From assembly GCF_048551375.1 (NCBI RefSeq), contig NZ_JBLYZJ010000002.1, positions 223,408 to 287,407 of the forward strand: a stretch of DNA of 64,000 bases, in the 5' to 3' direction. Positions 18,589-26,701 of the stretch are shown piece by piece (positions within the stretch are counted from its first letter, which is position 1; each line of letters begins with the position of its first letter). Position numbers and translations under genes: made by a program. Under the pieces are notes generated by a model. The model was not told where the DNA came from. It did no database searches and was given only the letters and a program-made list of their open reading frames with translations. The DNA comes from Faucicola sp048551375 (GTDB lineage Bacteria > Pseudomonadota > Gammaproteobacteria > Pseudomonadales > Moraxellaceae).

Positions 18589-19379
18589 TGAATTTGGACA
18601 ATTTGACCGTCAATGTCCGTCCGCTTCACAGCTTTCAAGCGATGGATTTGGGCTTGATGATGGCTCGCCAGTGGTTTAAGCCATTATGGGGGCTATGGTG
18701 TCGGCGGATGTTGCCTGCGTTGTTGTTGGTGGTGGGGTTTTATTTGGTAAAATGGCTATTGCCAGACAGCATTTCACTATCATGGGCATGGCTTTGGCTG
18801 TTATTATGGTGGCTAAAGCCTTATGCCGAAGTGCCGTTGGTGCTGTATTTAAGCCAGAAATTGTTTGATAGTGAGTTTGGCATTGACGACACTTGGCAGC
18901 AGGTCAAACAACTATCTGCCAAAGACAGTCTGCTGTTATTGACTCGCTATCGGTTCAGTTTTCGCCGTCAGTTATTGATGCCAATTTTGATTTTGGAACG
19001 CCAAACTCAACAACAAATGCGACAACGCCTACAAGTGTTAAGCCAGTCACAAAATAACGCCATCACGTGGCACAGCATGGGATTTAATTTGATAGAAACC
19101 TTGCTGTATATGGGGCTGTTGGCATTGGCGATGCAATTAGTTCCCCAGTCGTTGCTTGAAGATTTGCCGTGGTTTGATTGGTTTGGGCATACGCCGTTAT
19201 TGATTGAGGTGCTATTATTGGGGCTGTATGTGTTGGTCATTAGTGTGTTAAGCGTGTTTTATGTCGCCAGTGGTTTTGCGGTGTATATTTGCAAACGTAG
19301 TCTGCTAGAGGGTTGGGATATTGAATTAAAATTTCGCAAACTTGCCCAACGCCATGCCCAACAGCGAGCGTCCCTATGA
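18588..19379 (+). CDS. Hypothetical membrane protein of the MoxR operon
   Basis: A 263-residue protein with two hydrophobic segments near residues 40-85 and two near 180-230. I do not recognise a named domain. Its ATG overlaps the preceding stop (TGATG) behind an AAGGAG-type ribosome site, and its own stop overlaps the next start (ATGA), so it is a true member of the operon. Position and topology suggest a membrane partner of the DUF4129/DUF4350 proteins that follow. Confidence 0.75.
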   Translation: MNLDNLTVNVRPLHSFQAMDLGLMMARQWFKPLWGLWCRRMLPALLLVVGFYLVKWLLPDSISLSWAWLWLLLWWLKPYAEVPLVLYLSQKLFDSEFGIDDTWQQVKQLSAKDSLLLLTRYRFSFRRQLLMPILILERQTQQQMRQRLQVLSQSQNNAITWHSMGFNLIETLLYMGLLALAMQLVPQSLLEDLPWFDWFGHTPLLIEVLLLGLYVLVISVLSVFYVASGFAVYICKRSLLEGWDIELKFRKLAQRHAQQRASL

Positions 19380-20395
19380 AGTCGAAGTTAACAGTGGGTA
19401 TAACACCAGCCAATGCAAAATTTGCCATTACCGTAGCAATCACGGTGATAAACTATGTCAGCCCACAAATTAGCATGGCTTCGTCTGTTTCAACATCGGC
19501 GTTACCATTGGCTTCAACCACTAACGCCACGCCCCATGTTTCCGCACCCCATGCTTCGGCTATGTCAAGTGAACAGCAAGCTGGTGACAAAACCTTAACC
19601 ACCAGCCAACAACAACTGCAAAAAATACTACGTAGTGAAGATTTTAGCCATGCCAAACCGACCAGTAAATGGGTAGAAAAAACCCCCAAACCGAAACATA
19701 AAACTCAGCATACCACCCCCAGTTGGTGGGATAATTTTTGGCAAAAAGTGGGTGATTGGTTTAAAGGTGGCTCAAAAAATAATGCCGAAGGTTTTGATAT
19801 GGGGGCATTGTTGGGCGGATTGTTTAAAGGGCTGGTGTTATTGGCATTGTTGGGATTCTTTGTGTGGCTATTTCGTTATCGAGAACGTTGGCTGGCGTGG
19901 TTTAGTCGTTTGAGCCAACGAGGGGCAAAGGTATCATCTGCCAATATCAGCCACTATCTGACCGAACGCCAACAACCGCTATGGCACGACATGCCCCCAC
20001 GCTCCCAACTTGCCCAAGCGGTGCGTGATTTATTGGCTCGGCAGGCGTGGTTGCCTGCGTTGTCATTGCTGTATCGAGGGACGTTGCGTGAGATTTTACA
20101 ACGCCATGAACTTCCCATCACCAAAGCCACCACCGAACAGCAAAGCAGTTGGTTACTTACCAAAGCTCGCACTCGTACGCCCCAAGAAGCCGAGTATTTT
20201 AACGCCCTTGTGGGCGTGTGGTCGCAGGTGGCGTATGGGCAGAAAATGCCTCACCCACAAGATAGCACAGCAGTTCAGCAGTTATCTGAGCGGTTAAACC
20301 AATTATTACGCCAATGGCAAGCCTTATATGAATCCGCTCGCCCTGCCAATGCTCATATTGTTAATAGTCCTAAGCAAGCGGAGGGCGTGGCATGA
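19376..20395 (+). CDS. DUF4129 domain membrane protein
   Basis: A 339-residue protein. It has an N-terminal hydrophobic export segment (about 10-35), a Ser/Thr/Ala-rich exported stretch, a transmembrane helix at ~142-164 (LFKGLVLLALLGFFVWLF) and a cytoplasmic C-terminal domain matching DUF4129 (AVRDLLARQAWLPALSLLYR, then EAEYFNALVGVWSQVAYGQ). DUF4129 proteins are constant companions of MoxR and DUF58 genes and have no established biochemical role. It overlaps the genes on both sides by four bases (ATGA). Confidence 0.8.
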   Translation: MKSKLTVGITPANAKFAITVAITVINYVSPQISMASSVSTSALPLASTTNATPHVSAPHASAMSSEQQAGDKTLTTSQQQLQKILRSEDFSHAKPTSKWVEKTPKPKHKTQHTTPSWWDNFWQKVGDWFKGGSKNNAEGFDMGALLGGLFKGLVLLALLGFFVWLFRYRERWLAWFSRLSQRGAKVSSANISHYLTERQQPLWHDMPPRSQLAQAVRDLLARQAWLPALSLLYRGTLREILQRHELPITKATTEQQSSWLLTKARTRTPQEAEYFNALVGVWSQVAYGQKMPHPQDSTAVQQLSERLNQLLRQWQALYESARPANAHIVNSPKQAEGVA

Positions 20396-22215
20396 TAAAT
20401 GTGTCTAAAACCTCTAATCTTGCCAACGCTGAGGCATTGGATGGGGCTAATACTCATAAAGGTAGTAGTTGGCTAAAAGAATATTGGTTTATTTTGGTAT
20501 TGGTGGCGGTGGCATTGCTGATTGCAGGCTATATGGCGATGTTTTTTATTACCCATAAAAAAGTTGCCGATAAACCCATTTATCAATTGACCGCTGAAGC
20601 CAACCGTAACCGCTTGTATGCCAGTCAACTATGGCTACAGCAACAGCATAAAAAAGTTCATGTCAGCAAAGGCGAAATCGCTCATCAACAGCTAAAACAG
20701 CTTTGGCAACAGCCTGCCTCCCAAGCCAAAAACAGTGCCGTGTTACTACTGACCGTCAGTAAAAACCAACAAGCCGATATGGATAAAATGTTGGCATGGG
20801 TAGAGCGAGGCGGGCATTTGATTACGTTTTCGCAAAGTATGCTCAAAGTTCCTAACCAATCAACCACGGATAATAAAGACGCTGATAAACAAGCCGAGGC
20901 GGACGACCTTACCGAAAAGCAACACCGTTATCAACTCAACGAAAATCCGCTATTGATACATTTGGGCATTGTTCATCAACAACGTTATGATGCTCATCAA
21001 GACCTATTGAGCGAAATTGCTGAAACAAACTCTGCGACACAAACTGGCACACAACCCAGTAGTGCGTCAGTTACATCTGCCACGCCCAAAGGCTGTGATA
21101 AATGTAATGAGCTACAACTTGCCTCCAAGGTGCTAATGCGGTTGCCTATGTCATCTGAGCGTGATATCGATACCCCAAATGGCAATTTTATCGGTATGGT
21201 GCTAAATACCAAAGATTTGGGAGGATTGGTGACGGAGCAGTTTTGGCAAAAATTTCCCAAAGCCAAGCCCATAGCGGACTATGACTGGTGGAAAAAAAGC
21301 CCCCAGACCCAAAAAGACATTCAATGGCAAAGCGTGGTAAACCCATTGACCACCACCGAACAACGCCAATTTACCACCGAAGTACAAAACAACCCCAAAA
21401 TTAGCCTGCCAGCGTCTGAGGCGATATTAGATGTGCAAATGGGGCAAGGGCGATTGACCATTATCAATGACAATAACGTGTTTATCAATCCCAAAGGCTT
21501 TGATATCAATGACTTGAGCGATGAGCCTAATGATAAAGATGATAAAAGTGATAAGGGTAATAAAAGTGAAACAGATGAAAATGAGGCACAAGCAAGCATT
21601 CACCTAAATCTTAGCCCAAATGTTAGCTCAAGCCCTAGTAAAAGCCACGTTGGGCAGTTATTAGTTCAATTGCCTAACTATACCGCCAATTTGGCACAGA
21701 TGGATAATGCCTATCTGTTGCAGTATTTGCTTGCCAAGCGTGGCAATGTGTGGCTTGTACCAGATATTGAGGTGGCGAATTTGCCAACGTTATTATGGCA
21801 ACAATTGCATTGGGCGTGTTTGGCATTTATATTGTTGTTGGTGATGGGTTATTTGGCATTACCCAAGCGGTTTGGACGTACCCAAGTGTATCAAACGGAC
21901 AGCCAAACCAATATTTTTGGTTATTTTGACCATGTTGGGCAGTATTTGTGGCAGACGGATAAAGCCGAACAATTGGTGACTGCCAACCGAGAGCGACTAC
22001 TCGAAAAAATCGTGGCGTATCACCCCAATTTGGTCAAGACGGTGAATGTCAATGTCATGCAAGCGGTAGATAAACTCGAAGTTTGTCGTGTGGTGGCGGA
22101 TACCGTGGGAATAGGACGTAGTCAAGTGGCAGTTGCCTTGTATGACCCTTGGCAAAATGAACGAGAATTTTTAGCCATGAGCCGACAATTTGCGGTATTG
22201 AATCAGTTTTATTGA
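20392..22215 (+). CDS. DUF4350 domain membrane protein
   Basis: A 607-residue protein with transmembrane segments near residues 33-53 and 470-490. Between them is a large exported part that begins with a DUF4350-like GATase-related fold (NRLYASQLWLQQQHKKV, LLLTVSKNQ, MLAWVERGGHLITFS). A long low-complexity insert (Asp/Lys/Ser-rich, about 380-405) lies before the second helix, and the C-terminal ~110 residues are cytoplasmic. The family is found in MoxR operons and has no known activity. Start overlaps the DUF4129 stop by 4 bases. Confidence 0.8.
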   Translation: MINVSKTSNLANAEALDGANTHKGSSWLKEYWFILVLVAVALLIAGYMAMFFITHKKVADKPIYQLTAEANRNRLYASQLWLQQQHKKVHVSKGEIAHQQLKQLWQQPASQAKNSAVLLLTVSKNQQADMDKMLAWVERGGHLITFSQSMLKVPNQSTTDNKDADKQAEADDLTEKQHRYQLNENPLLIHLGIVHQQRYDAHQDLLSEIAETNSATQTGTQPSSASVTSATPKGCDKCNELQLASKVLMRLPMSSERDIDTPNGNFIGMVLNTKDLGGLVTEQFWQKFPKAKPIADYDWWKKSPQTQKDIQWQSVVNPLTTTEQRQFTTEVQNNPKISLPASEAILDVQMGQGRLTIINDNNVFINPKGFDINDLSDEPNDKDDKSDKGNKSETDENEAQASIHLNLSPNVSSSPSKSHVGQLLVQLPNYTANLAQMDNAYLLQYLLAKRGNVWLVPDIEVANLPTLLWQQLHWACLAFILLLVMGYLALPKRFGRTQVYQTDSQTNIFGYFDHVGQYLWQTDKAEQLVTANRERLLEKIVAYHPNLVKTVNVNVMQAVDKLEVCRVVADTVGIGRSQVAVALYDPWQNEREFLAMSRQFAVLNQFY

Positions 22216-22237
22216 TAATTTTAATGATGAGAAAAAT

Positions 22238-23290
22238 ATGGACAATCAACTTTCCCAACTTGACCCCAATCAGCCATCGCCCACCGCTCCAGTGGGCGGT
22301 GTTGGGCAATCTCGTACCAAAAACATTCAAGCCCATTTGCCCCAAGCCCAAGCCGATATCCAAGCCCTAATCGCTCAAGTCAAAAATGCGGTGATTGGGC
22401 AAACTTCGGTTATCGAAAAAATCGTGGTATGTATGTTGGCAGGGGGGCATGTATTGCTGGAAGGCGTACCGGGATTGGGTAAGACGCTATTGGTCAAAGC
22501 CATCGCCACCGCCATGACTGGGCAATATAGCCGTATTCAGTTTACCCCAGATTTGATGCCGTCTGATATCACAGGGCATACGCTATACGATATGCAAACA
22601 GGACAATGGAAAGTCCGCAAAGGGGCGGTATTTTGCAATCTATTATTGGCAGATGAAATTAACCGTGCACCTGCTAAGACCCAATCTGCCTTGCTTGAGG
22701 TGATGCAAGAACAACAAGTGACCATCGAGGGGACAAGCTACCCCATGCCACAGCCGTTTACTTGTATCGCTACCCAAAATCCGATTGAACAAGAGGGAAC
22801 GTACCCTTTGCCAGAAGCCCAACTTGACCGTTTTTTGATGAACGTGTATATGGATTATCCCAGTGAACTCGAAGAAAAAACCATGCTGATAGAGATGGTG
22901 TCTGGGCAAATCGGTGATAAGCTCAATCTATCCAATGTCCAAGCGGTGATGACGCCACAACGCCTTGCCCAGTTGCAACTGCTCACCGCTCATGTACGAA
23001 TGGACGAACGCATTATCCAATACGCCCTTGATATCGTGCGGTTAAGCCGTGGTTTTATGGGGATTGATTTTGGGGCAGGGTCACGGGCGGGCATGGCGTT
23101 GCTTCGGTGTGGACGTGCCAAAGCCTTGATGGCAGGGCGTGATTATGTCGTGCCAGATGACATTCGCCAAGTCACACCAGATGTACTACGCCATCGTATT
23201 ACCATGACCGCAGATTATCAAATTGATGGCTACCGTATTGAGCAAGTGATTGAAAACTTGCTAAATTCGGTGAATGCTCCTAGACAATAA
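22238..23290 (+). CDS. MoxR-family AAA+ ATPase
   Basis: A 350-residue AAA+ ATPase of the MoxR family, thought to act as a chaperone that activates or assembles partner proteins, often vWA-domain proteins. Walker A GVPGLGKT is at 76-83; Walker B is LLLADEINRAPAKTQSALLE; sensor and arginine-finger regions follow (ATQNPIEQEGTYPLPEAQLDRF). The C-terminal helical lid is complete. It sits between the DUF4350 and DUF58 genes, the classic arrangement. No vWA gene is in this operon, but the DUF58 protein has a vWA-like fold. Confidence 0.92.
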   Translation: MDNQLSQLDPNQPSPTAPVGGVGQSRTKNIQAHLPQAQADIQALIAQVKNAVIGQTSVIEKIVVCMLAGGHVLLEGVPGLGKTLLVKAIATAMTGQYSRIQFTPDLMPSDITGHTLYDMQTGQWKVRKGAVFCNLLLADEINRAPAKTQSALLEVMQEQQVTIEGTSYPMPQPFTCIATQNPIEQEGTYPLPEAQLDRFLMNVYMDYPSELEEKTMLIEMVSGQIGDKLNLSNVQAVMTPQRLAQLQLLTAHVRMDERIIQYALDIVRLSRGFMGIDFGAGSRAGMALLRCGRAKALMAGRDYVVPDDIRQVTPDVLRHRITMTADYQIDGYRIEQVIENLLNSVNAPRQ

Positions 23291-24878
23291 CAGTGACCCA
23301 ACAATGCCCGATATTTTCGCTCTCCTTCACACTTTTTGGCAACGCTCCCTGCAACCGCTTGCCTCACGTTTGGCATTTCGTGTCAGCCTTCGAGGGCTAT
23401 GCGTGGTCAGTGGTTGGGCATTGTTAATTATTGGTTATAGTTTACTATCCTTATTACCCAATGTTGGCATTGGCAGTACCATATTAGCCAATGCGTTGCC
23501 TGTGTTAAAAGTCGTGTTATTGGCATTGACAGGGCTGTTGGCGGTGGCATTATTGTGGGATTATGCGTTATTGTGGTGGGCGACACGCTCCCATCAAGAT
23601 AGCTTTATCAATGGTTTGCATATCACTCGCCAAGCCAATAACAATTTATCGGTACAAGCATGGTCAAAGGTAAGTTTAAACCTGTTTCACCCCAATCCCA
23701 CGCCCATAGGCATTCACTTGATGGTGATGGATAATTACCCCCCCCAAGCCCAGTGCGAGCAACTGCCGATTATATTGACCGCCAAACAACTGGCGACCCA
23801 ACCCAGTGACACTTCTCAAGCCCACCAAGCTGATATCATCAGCCAAGGTATGATGGTAAACTATCAATTATTTCCCAATCAACGAGGGTTTGGGGTGTTT
23901 GATGGGGTGGATATATTATTGCGTAGTTCATTGGGCTTGCTAAAAAAATTCGTGGCAGTCAGCGAAGCCCAAATAGCAGGCATCCACCAAGTACGAATAT
24001 TGGCAAACTTTGCCGATATTGTGCAAGGGCAATTATTGGGGGTCAGTCAACATTCAAGCCTTGCAGGGTTACTCAAGCAAAAACGCCGTGGGCAAGGGCA
24101 AGATTTTCACCAAATTCGCAATTATACCGAGGGCGATAGTATTCGGCATTTGGATTGGAAAGCCACGTCACGCTACCAACGGTTGATGACTCGTGAGTTT
24201 CAAGACGAACAAGACCAACAGATTTTATTCCTGCTCGATTGTGGGCAACACATGCGACATTTACGCTTTTTTGACCCTGCCCAACGTCTAAATCAGTCTA
24301 ATCTAAACATGACCAGTAGCCATCTTGACCAAGCGTTAAACGCCATGCTACTACTGGCAGAAGTCGCCAGTCGTCAAGGCGATGCCACAGGCTTTATCAC
24401 CTTTGCCAGTGAGGCGGACAAGGTAATTCCACCCAAAAAAGGTCAGCAAGTGATTAGTTATTTACTCAATCAAAGTTTTGAATTACAGCCGAGTTTACAA
24501 TTACCTGATTATATTGCGGTGGCTCGCACGGTTCGCACGGTACAGCGGAAACGCTCATTGCTGATTTTGATTACCAACACACGCCAAGAAGAATACAGCG
24601 AATTGACCGAAGCCTTAAAGCTATTATCTGCCAAACACGTGGTGATTTTAGCCAATCTTTACGAACAAGATTTGGCAGATTATTTAGAAAGTCGCCCAAG
24701 TGCTAGTGATGAGGCGTTGACATATCATACGGTGCAGGAATACCAAAATATGCGAGAACACCTGCATAAAAATTTGGCAGAACAAACGCATATTTATCCG
24801 ATTAATTGCACGCCCAGTCAGTTGCCAAGCCTTTTGATTCATCAATATTTACTGATAAAACATCGACATCGGTTATGA
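23274..24878 (+). CDS. DUF58 domain protein (vWA-like), MoxR partner
   Basis: A 534-residue protein with two N-terminal transmembrane helices (about 40-60 and 75-95) and the DUF58 signature from residue ~280 (RNYTEGDSIRHLDWKATSRY), followed by a vWA-like region (ILFLLDCGQHMR). DUF58 proteins are the usual partners of MoxR ATPases. The start overlaps the end of the MoxR gene by 17 bases; an ATG at 23304 is an alternative. A run of eight C at 23738-23745 in the coding sequence (Tyr-Pro-Pro-Gln codons) is a possible slippage site; the frame is intact here. Confidence 0.87.
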   Translation: MLLDNNSDPTMPDIFALLHTFWQRSLQPLASRLAFRVSLRGLCVVSGWALLIIGYSLLSLLPNVGIGSTILANALPVLKVVLLALTGLLAVALLWDYALLWWATRSHQDSFINGLHITRQANNNLSVQAWSKVSLNLFHPNPTPIGIHLMVMDNYPPQAQCEQLPIILTAKQLATQPSDTSQAHQADIISQGMMVNYQLFPNQRGFGVFDGVDILLRSSLGLLKKFVAVSEAQIAGIHQVRILANFADIVQGQLLGVSQHSSLAGLLKQKRRGQGQDFHQIRNYTEGDSIRHLDWKATSRYQRLMTREFQDEQDQQILFLLDCGQHMRHLRFFDPAQRLNQSNLNMTSSHLDQALNAMLLLAEVASRQGDATGFITFASEADKVIPPKKGQQVISYLLNQSFELQPSLQLPDYIAVARTVRTVQRKRSLLILITNTRQEEYSELTEALKLLSAKHVVILANLYEQDLADYLESRPSASDEALTYHTVQEYQNMREHLHKNLAEQTHIYPINCTPSQLPSLLIHQYLLIKHRHRL

Positions 24879-24916
24879 TAACTAAGTGAATAGTATTCAA
24901 TGATAATCGGCATTTT

Positions 24917-24945
24917 CGTGGGTAATGTTTTGGTAACCCACGCTA
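24917..24945. repeat. GTGGGTAA...TTACCCAC-type palindromic repeat
   Basis: CGTGGGTAATG and its near inverse GGTAACCCACG surround a short loop, forming a hairpin after the DUF58 operon. It belongs to the same family as 9993-10018, 54094-54128 and 54343-54368. It may also help end the operon transcript, though no T run follows. Confidence 0.6.
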
Positions 24946-25002
24946 TGATTTGTCATGTTTTAAAAGCGTACTTATCCAAATAGGGACACACCCTATAATC
25001 AC

Positions 25003-25932
25003 TTATTGGAACTGTTGCTGACAAAGTTCGATAAATGCCTTGCCAAAATTACGCACATCACCATCCGCACGTGTGGCAATCCAAGTCACGTGTTTGCCAA
25101 AAACTTTGGTCGGAATTTTTACCAAATTGCGATAATGTTCACCCTCAAATGCCATTTCAGCAATCGTCCCTACACCCATGCCCACGCCGACATAGGTGCT
25201 AATCACATCCGCATCTAACGCAGTCAAAACAATATTTGGCGTAATACCTACTTCACGAAACGTCTTGTCAATCGCCCCACGACCTGTAAAACCACCGTGA
25301 TAAGTGACAATCGGATAATCTTGAATTACCTCGATGCTGTCAATGTTTGGCAAACTACTCAACTCATGTCCCACAGGCACAATGATATGATGATACCAGT
25401 CATAATATCGCACACAATGCAACGTATCTTTGGTCAATAGCGATTCGGTGGCGATGCCAATATCCGCCTGCCCTTGTTCGACCATATTGGCAATTGACTC
25501 TGGGTCAGCTTGATGCAAAATCAGATGCACATTGGGAAATTGTTGTTTAAACCGTTCAACCACCCATGGCAATACATAGCGAGCTTGGGTGTGGGTCGTG
25601 GCAATTGACAACTCACCAACATGTGGATTTTGATAATCAAGGGTCAAATTTTCGATGGTGCGAATTTCGACAAAGATTTTCTCGATATGTGGTAGAAGCT
25701 GTTCACCAATGGGTGATAGACCCACCAAGCGTTTACCTTGGCGGATAAATACTTCGGCTTTAAGCTGATTTTCTAATCCTGCAATGTGCTTACTTAGGCT
25801 CGATTGACTGGTGTGCAATACCTTGGCGGCCTGACTGAGATTGTAGTCATTTAGCACGGTTTGCCATACCGTTTCTAGTTGTTTTAATTGGATTTGTAAA
25901 TGTCGTTGATTGATGACAATATTAATTGCCAT
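25003..25932 (-). CDS. cysB: CysB-type LysR regulator
   Basis: A 309-residue LysR-type regulator of the CysB/Cbl branch. The helix-turn-helix is at residues ~15-75 (NLSQAAKVLHTSQSSLSKHIAGLE). The CysB marker segment ATTHTQARYVLPWVVERF follows at ~108, a region that in CysB lines the inducer pocket. It differs at the N-terminus from enterobacterial CysB, so the symbol reflects the branch and not proven identity. It probably controls sulfate assimilation genes such as those at 6.9-11.5 kb. The HicB-like gene lies 12 bases upstream on the same strand. Confidence 0.8.
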   Translation of the reverse strand: MAINIVINQRHLQIQLKQLETVWQTVLNDYNLSQAAKVLHTSQSSLSKHIAGLENQLKAEVFIRQGKRLVGLSPIGEQLLPHIEKIFVEIRTIENLTLDYQNPHVGELSIATTHTQARYVLPWVVERFKQQFPNVHLILHQADPESIANMVEQGQADIGIATESLLTKDTLHCVRYYDWYHHIIVPVGHELSSLPNIDSIEVIQDYPIVTYHGGFTGRGAIDKTFREVGITPNIVLTALDADVISTYVGVGMGVGTIAEMAFEGEHYRNLVKIPTKVFGKHVTWIATRADGDVRNFGKAFIELCQQQFQ

Positions 25933-25944
25933 AAGCTGATTACC

Positions 25945-26340
25945 TTAATTGGATGGGGTTTGTAAATAGCGTTTAAGGGCAAGGCTAACAATTTTATCCA
26001 ATGATTCATTGGGGTCATGTCGGAGCAGTTGTTGGTACAAAGATTGGGCTATTTGCACATTTAATTCGACTTGTTCACCTTTAATACGTGCCAATTCTAT
26101 ACCAACAATTGCCCATGTATAACCTGCGTATTCGGGTTTAATCAGATGATTGGATACAGGGGTGGGTTGGGGAAGATTGGCTTCTTCTTCCATTAGCTGA
26201 TGTAAGTGATGGATTAACGCCATGCGAGCATTTGACACGGCTTCAGCCATATTATTGCCTTGGGCTTCTAACATGGGAATATCAGGAAAGTTAACGAAAA
26301 AACAGCTGTCTTTTTGAAAAATCGCAATGGGATACTGCAT
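25945..26340 (-). CDS. HicB-like antitoxin-family protein, no HicA partner seen
   Basis: A 131-residue protein with an N-terminal HicB-type fold (MQYPIAIFQKDSCFFVNFPDIPMLEAQG, residues 1-~50, with the segment MAEAVSNAR typical of HicB). A C-terminal segment ends in a ribbon-helix-helix-like DPNESLDKIVSLALKRYL. HicB proteins neutralise HicA mRNA interferases. No HicA-like gene, about 60 residues long, is seen on either side. The frame is open 15 codons upstream, but ATG 26340 matches the family start. It may be an orphan regulator. Confidence 0.75.
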   Translation of the reverse strand: MQYPIAIFQKDSCFFVNFPDIPMLEAQGNNMAEAVSNARMALIHHLHQLMEEEANLPQPTPVSNHLIKPEYAGYTWAIVGIELARIKGEQVELNVQIAQSLYQQLLRHDPNESLDKIVSLALKRYLQTPSN

Positions 26341-26701
26341 GATTTTACCTGAGTTTTGTAAGTTATTATGAGTAAATACAGTCAATTAAACACATTGGGG
26401 GCTAGTATAGCACAATTTGGCATAAAAACAGCTTAAATTGCTAAAAAATGAATAAGGCGTTATTTTTTGTAAAAATGCAGGATTAGGTAGGGTGAATATC
26501 GGTTGATGCTTGAAAATACTTGTTTTTTCTCAAGGGTAATTTGGGTACAATAATGGATTTTATGATTTGCCATTCAATTATAGTGAATTAGATTAGGTAG
26601 GATTCTTTGGAATTTGGGCGTATTCAATACGCCCCTACAAGGTTATCTATGTTAAACGACTATAAATTGACATTTGACTTCTGCTGTGACTGAGATTGTA
26701 C
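26341..26701. other. 361-base spacer with one palindromic repeat
   Basis: No gene is seen. It holds the promoters of the divergent HicB-like and ampG genes and one copy of the GGGCGTATTCAATACGCCC repeat at 26616-26638. The remainder is AT-rich and without other obvious structure. Confidence 0.6.
26616..26638. repeat. GGGCGTATNCAATACGCCCC-family repeat
   Basis: A palindrome GGGCGTATTC-AATACGCCC followed by CTAC, one of at least eight copies in the window (others at 28638, 31365, 33707, 33781, 35201, 36526 and 39540). Confidence 0.75.

Noticed and set aside
17311..24878. Sporulation genes
   Set aside because: The SpoIIM-like protein is a family member common in non-sporulating bacteria within MoxR operons; nothing else suggests sporulation.
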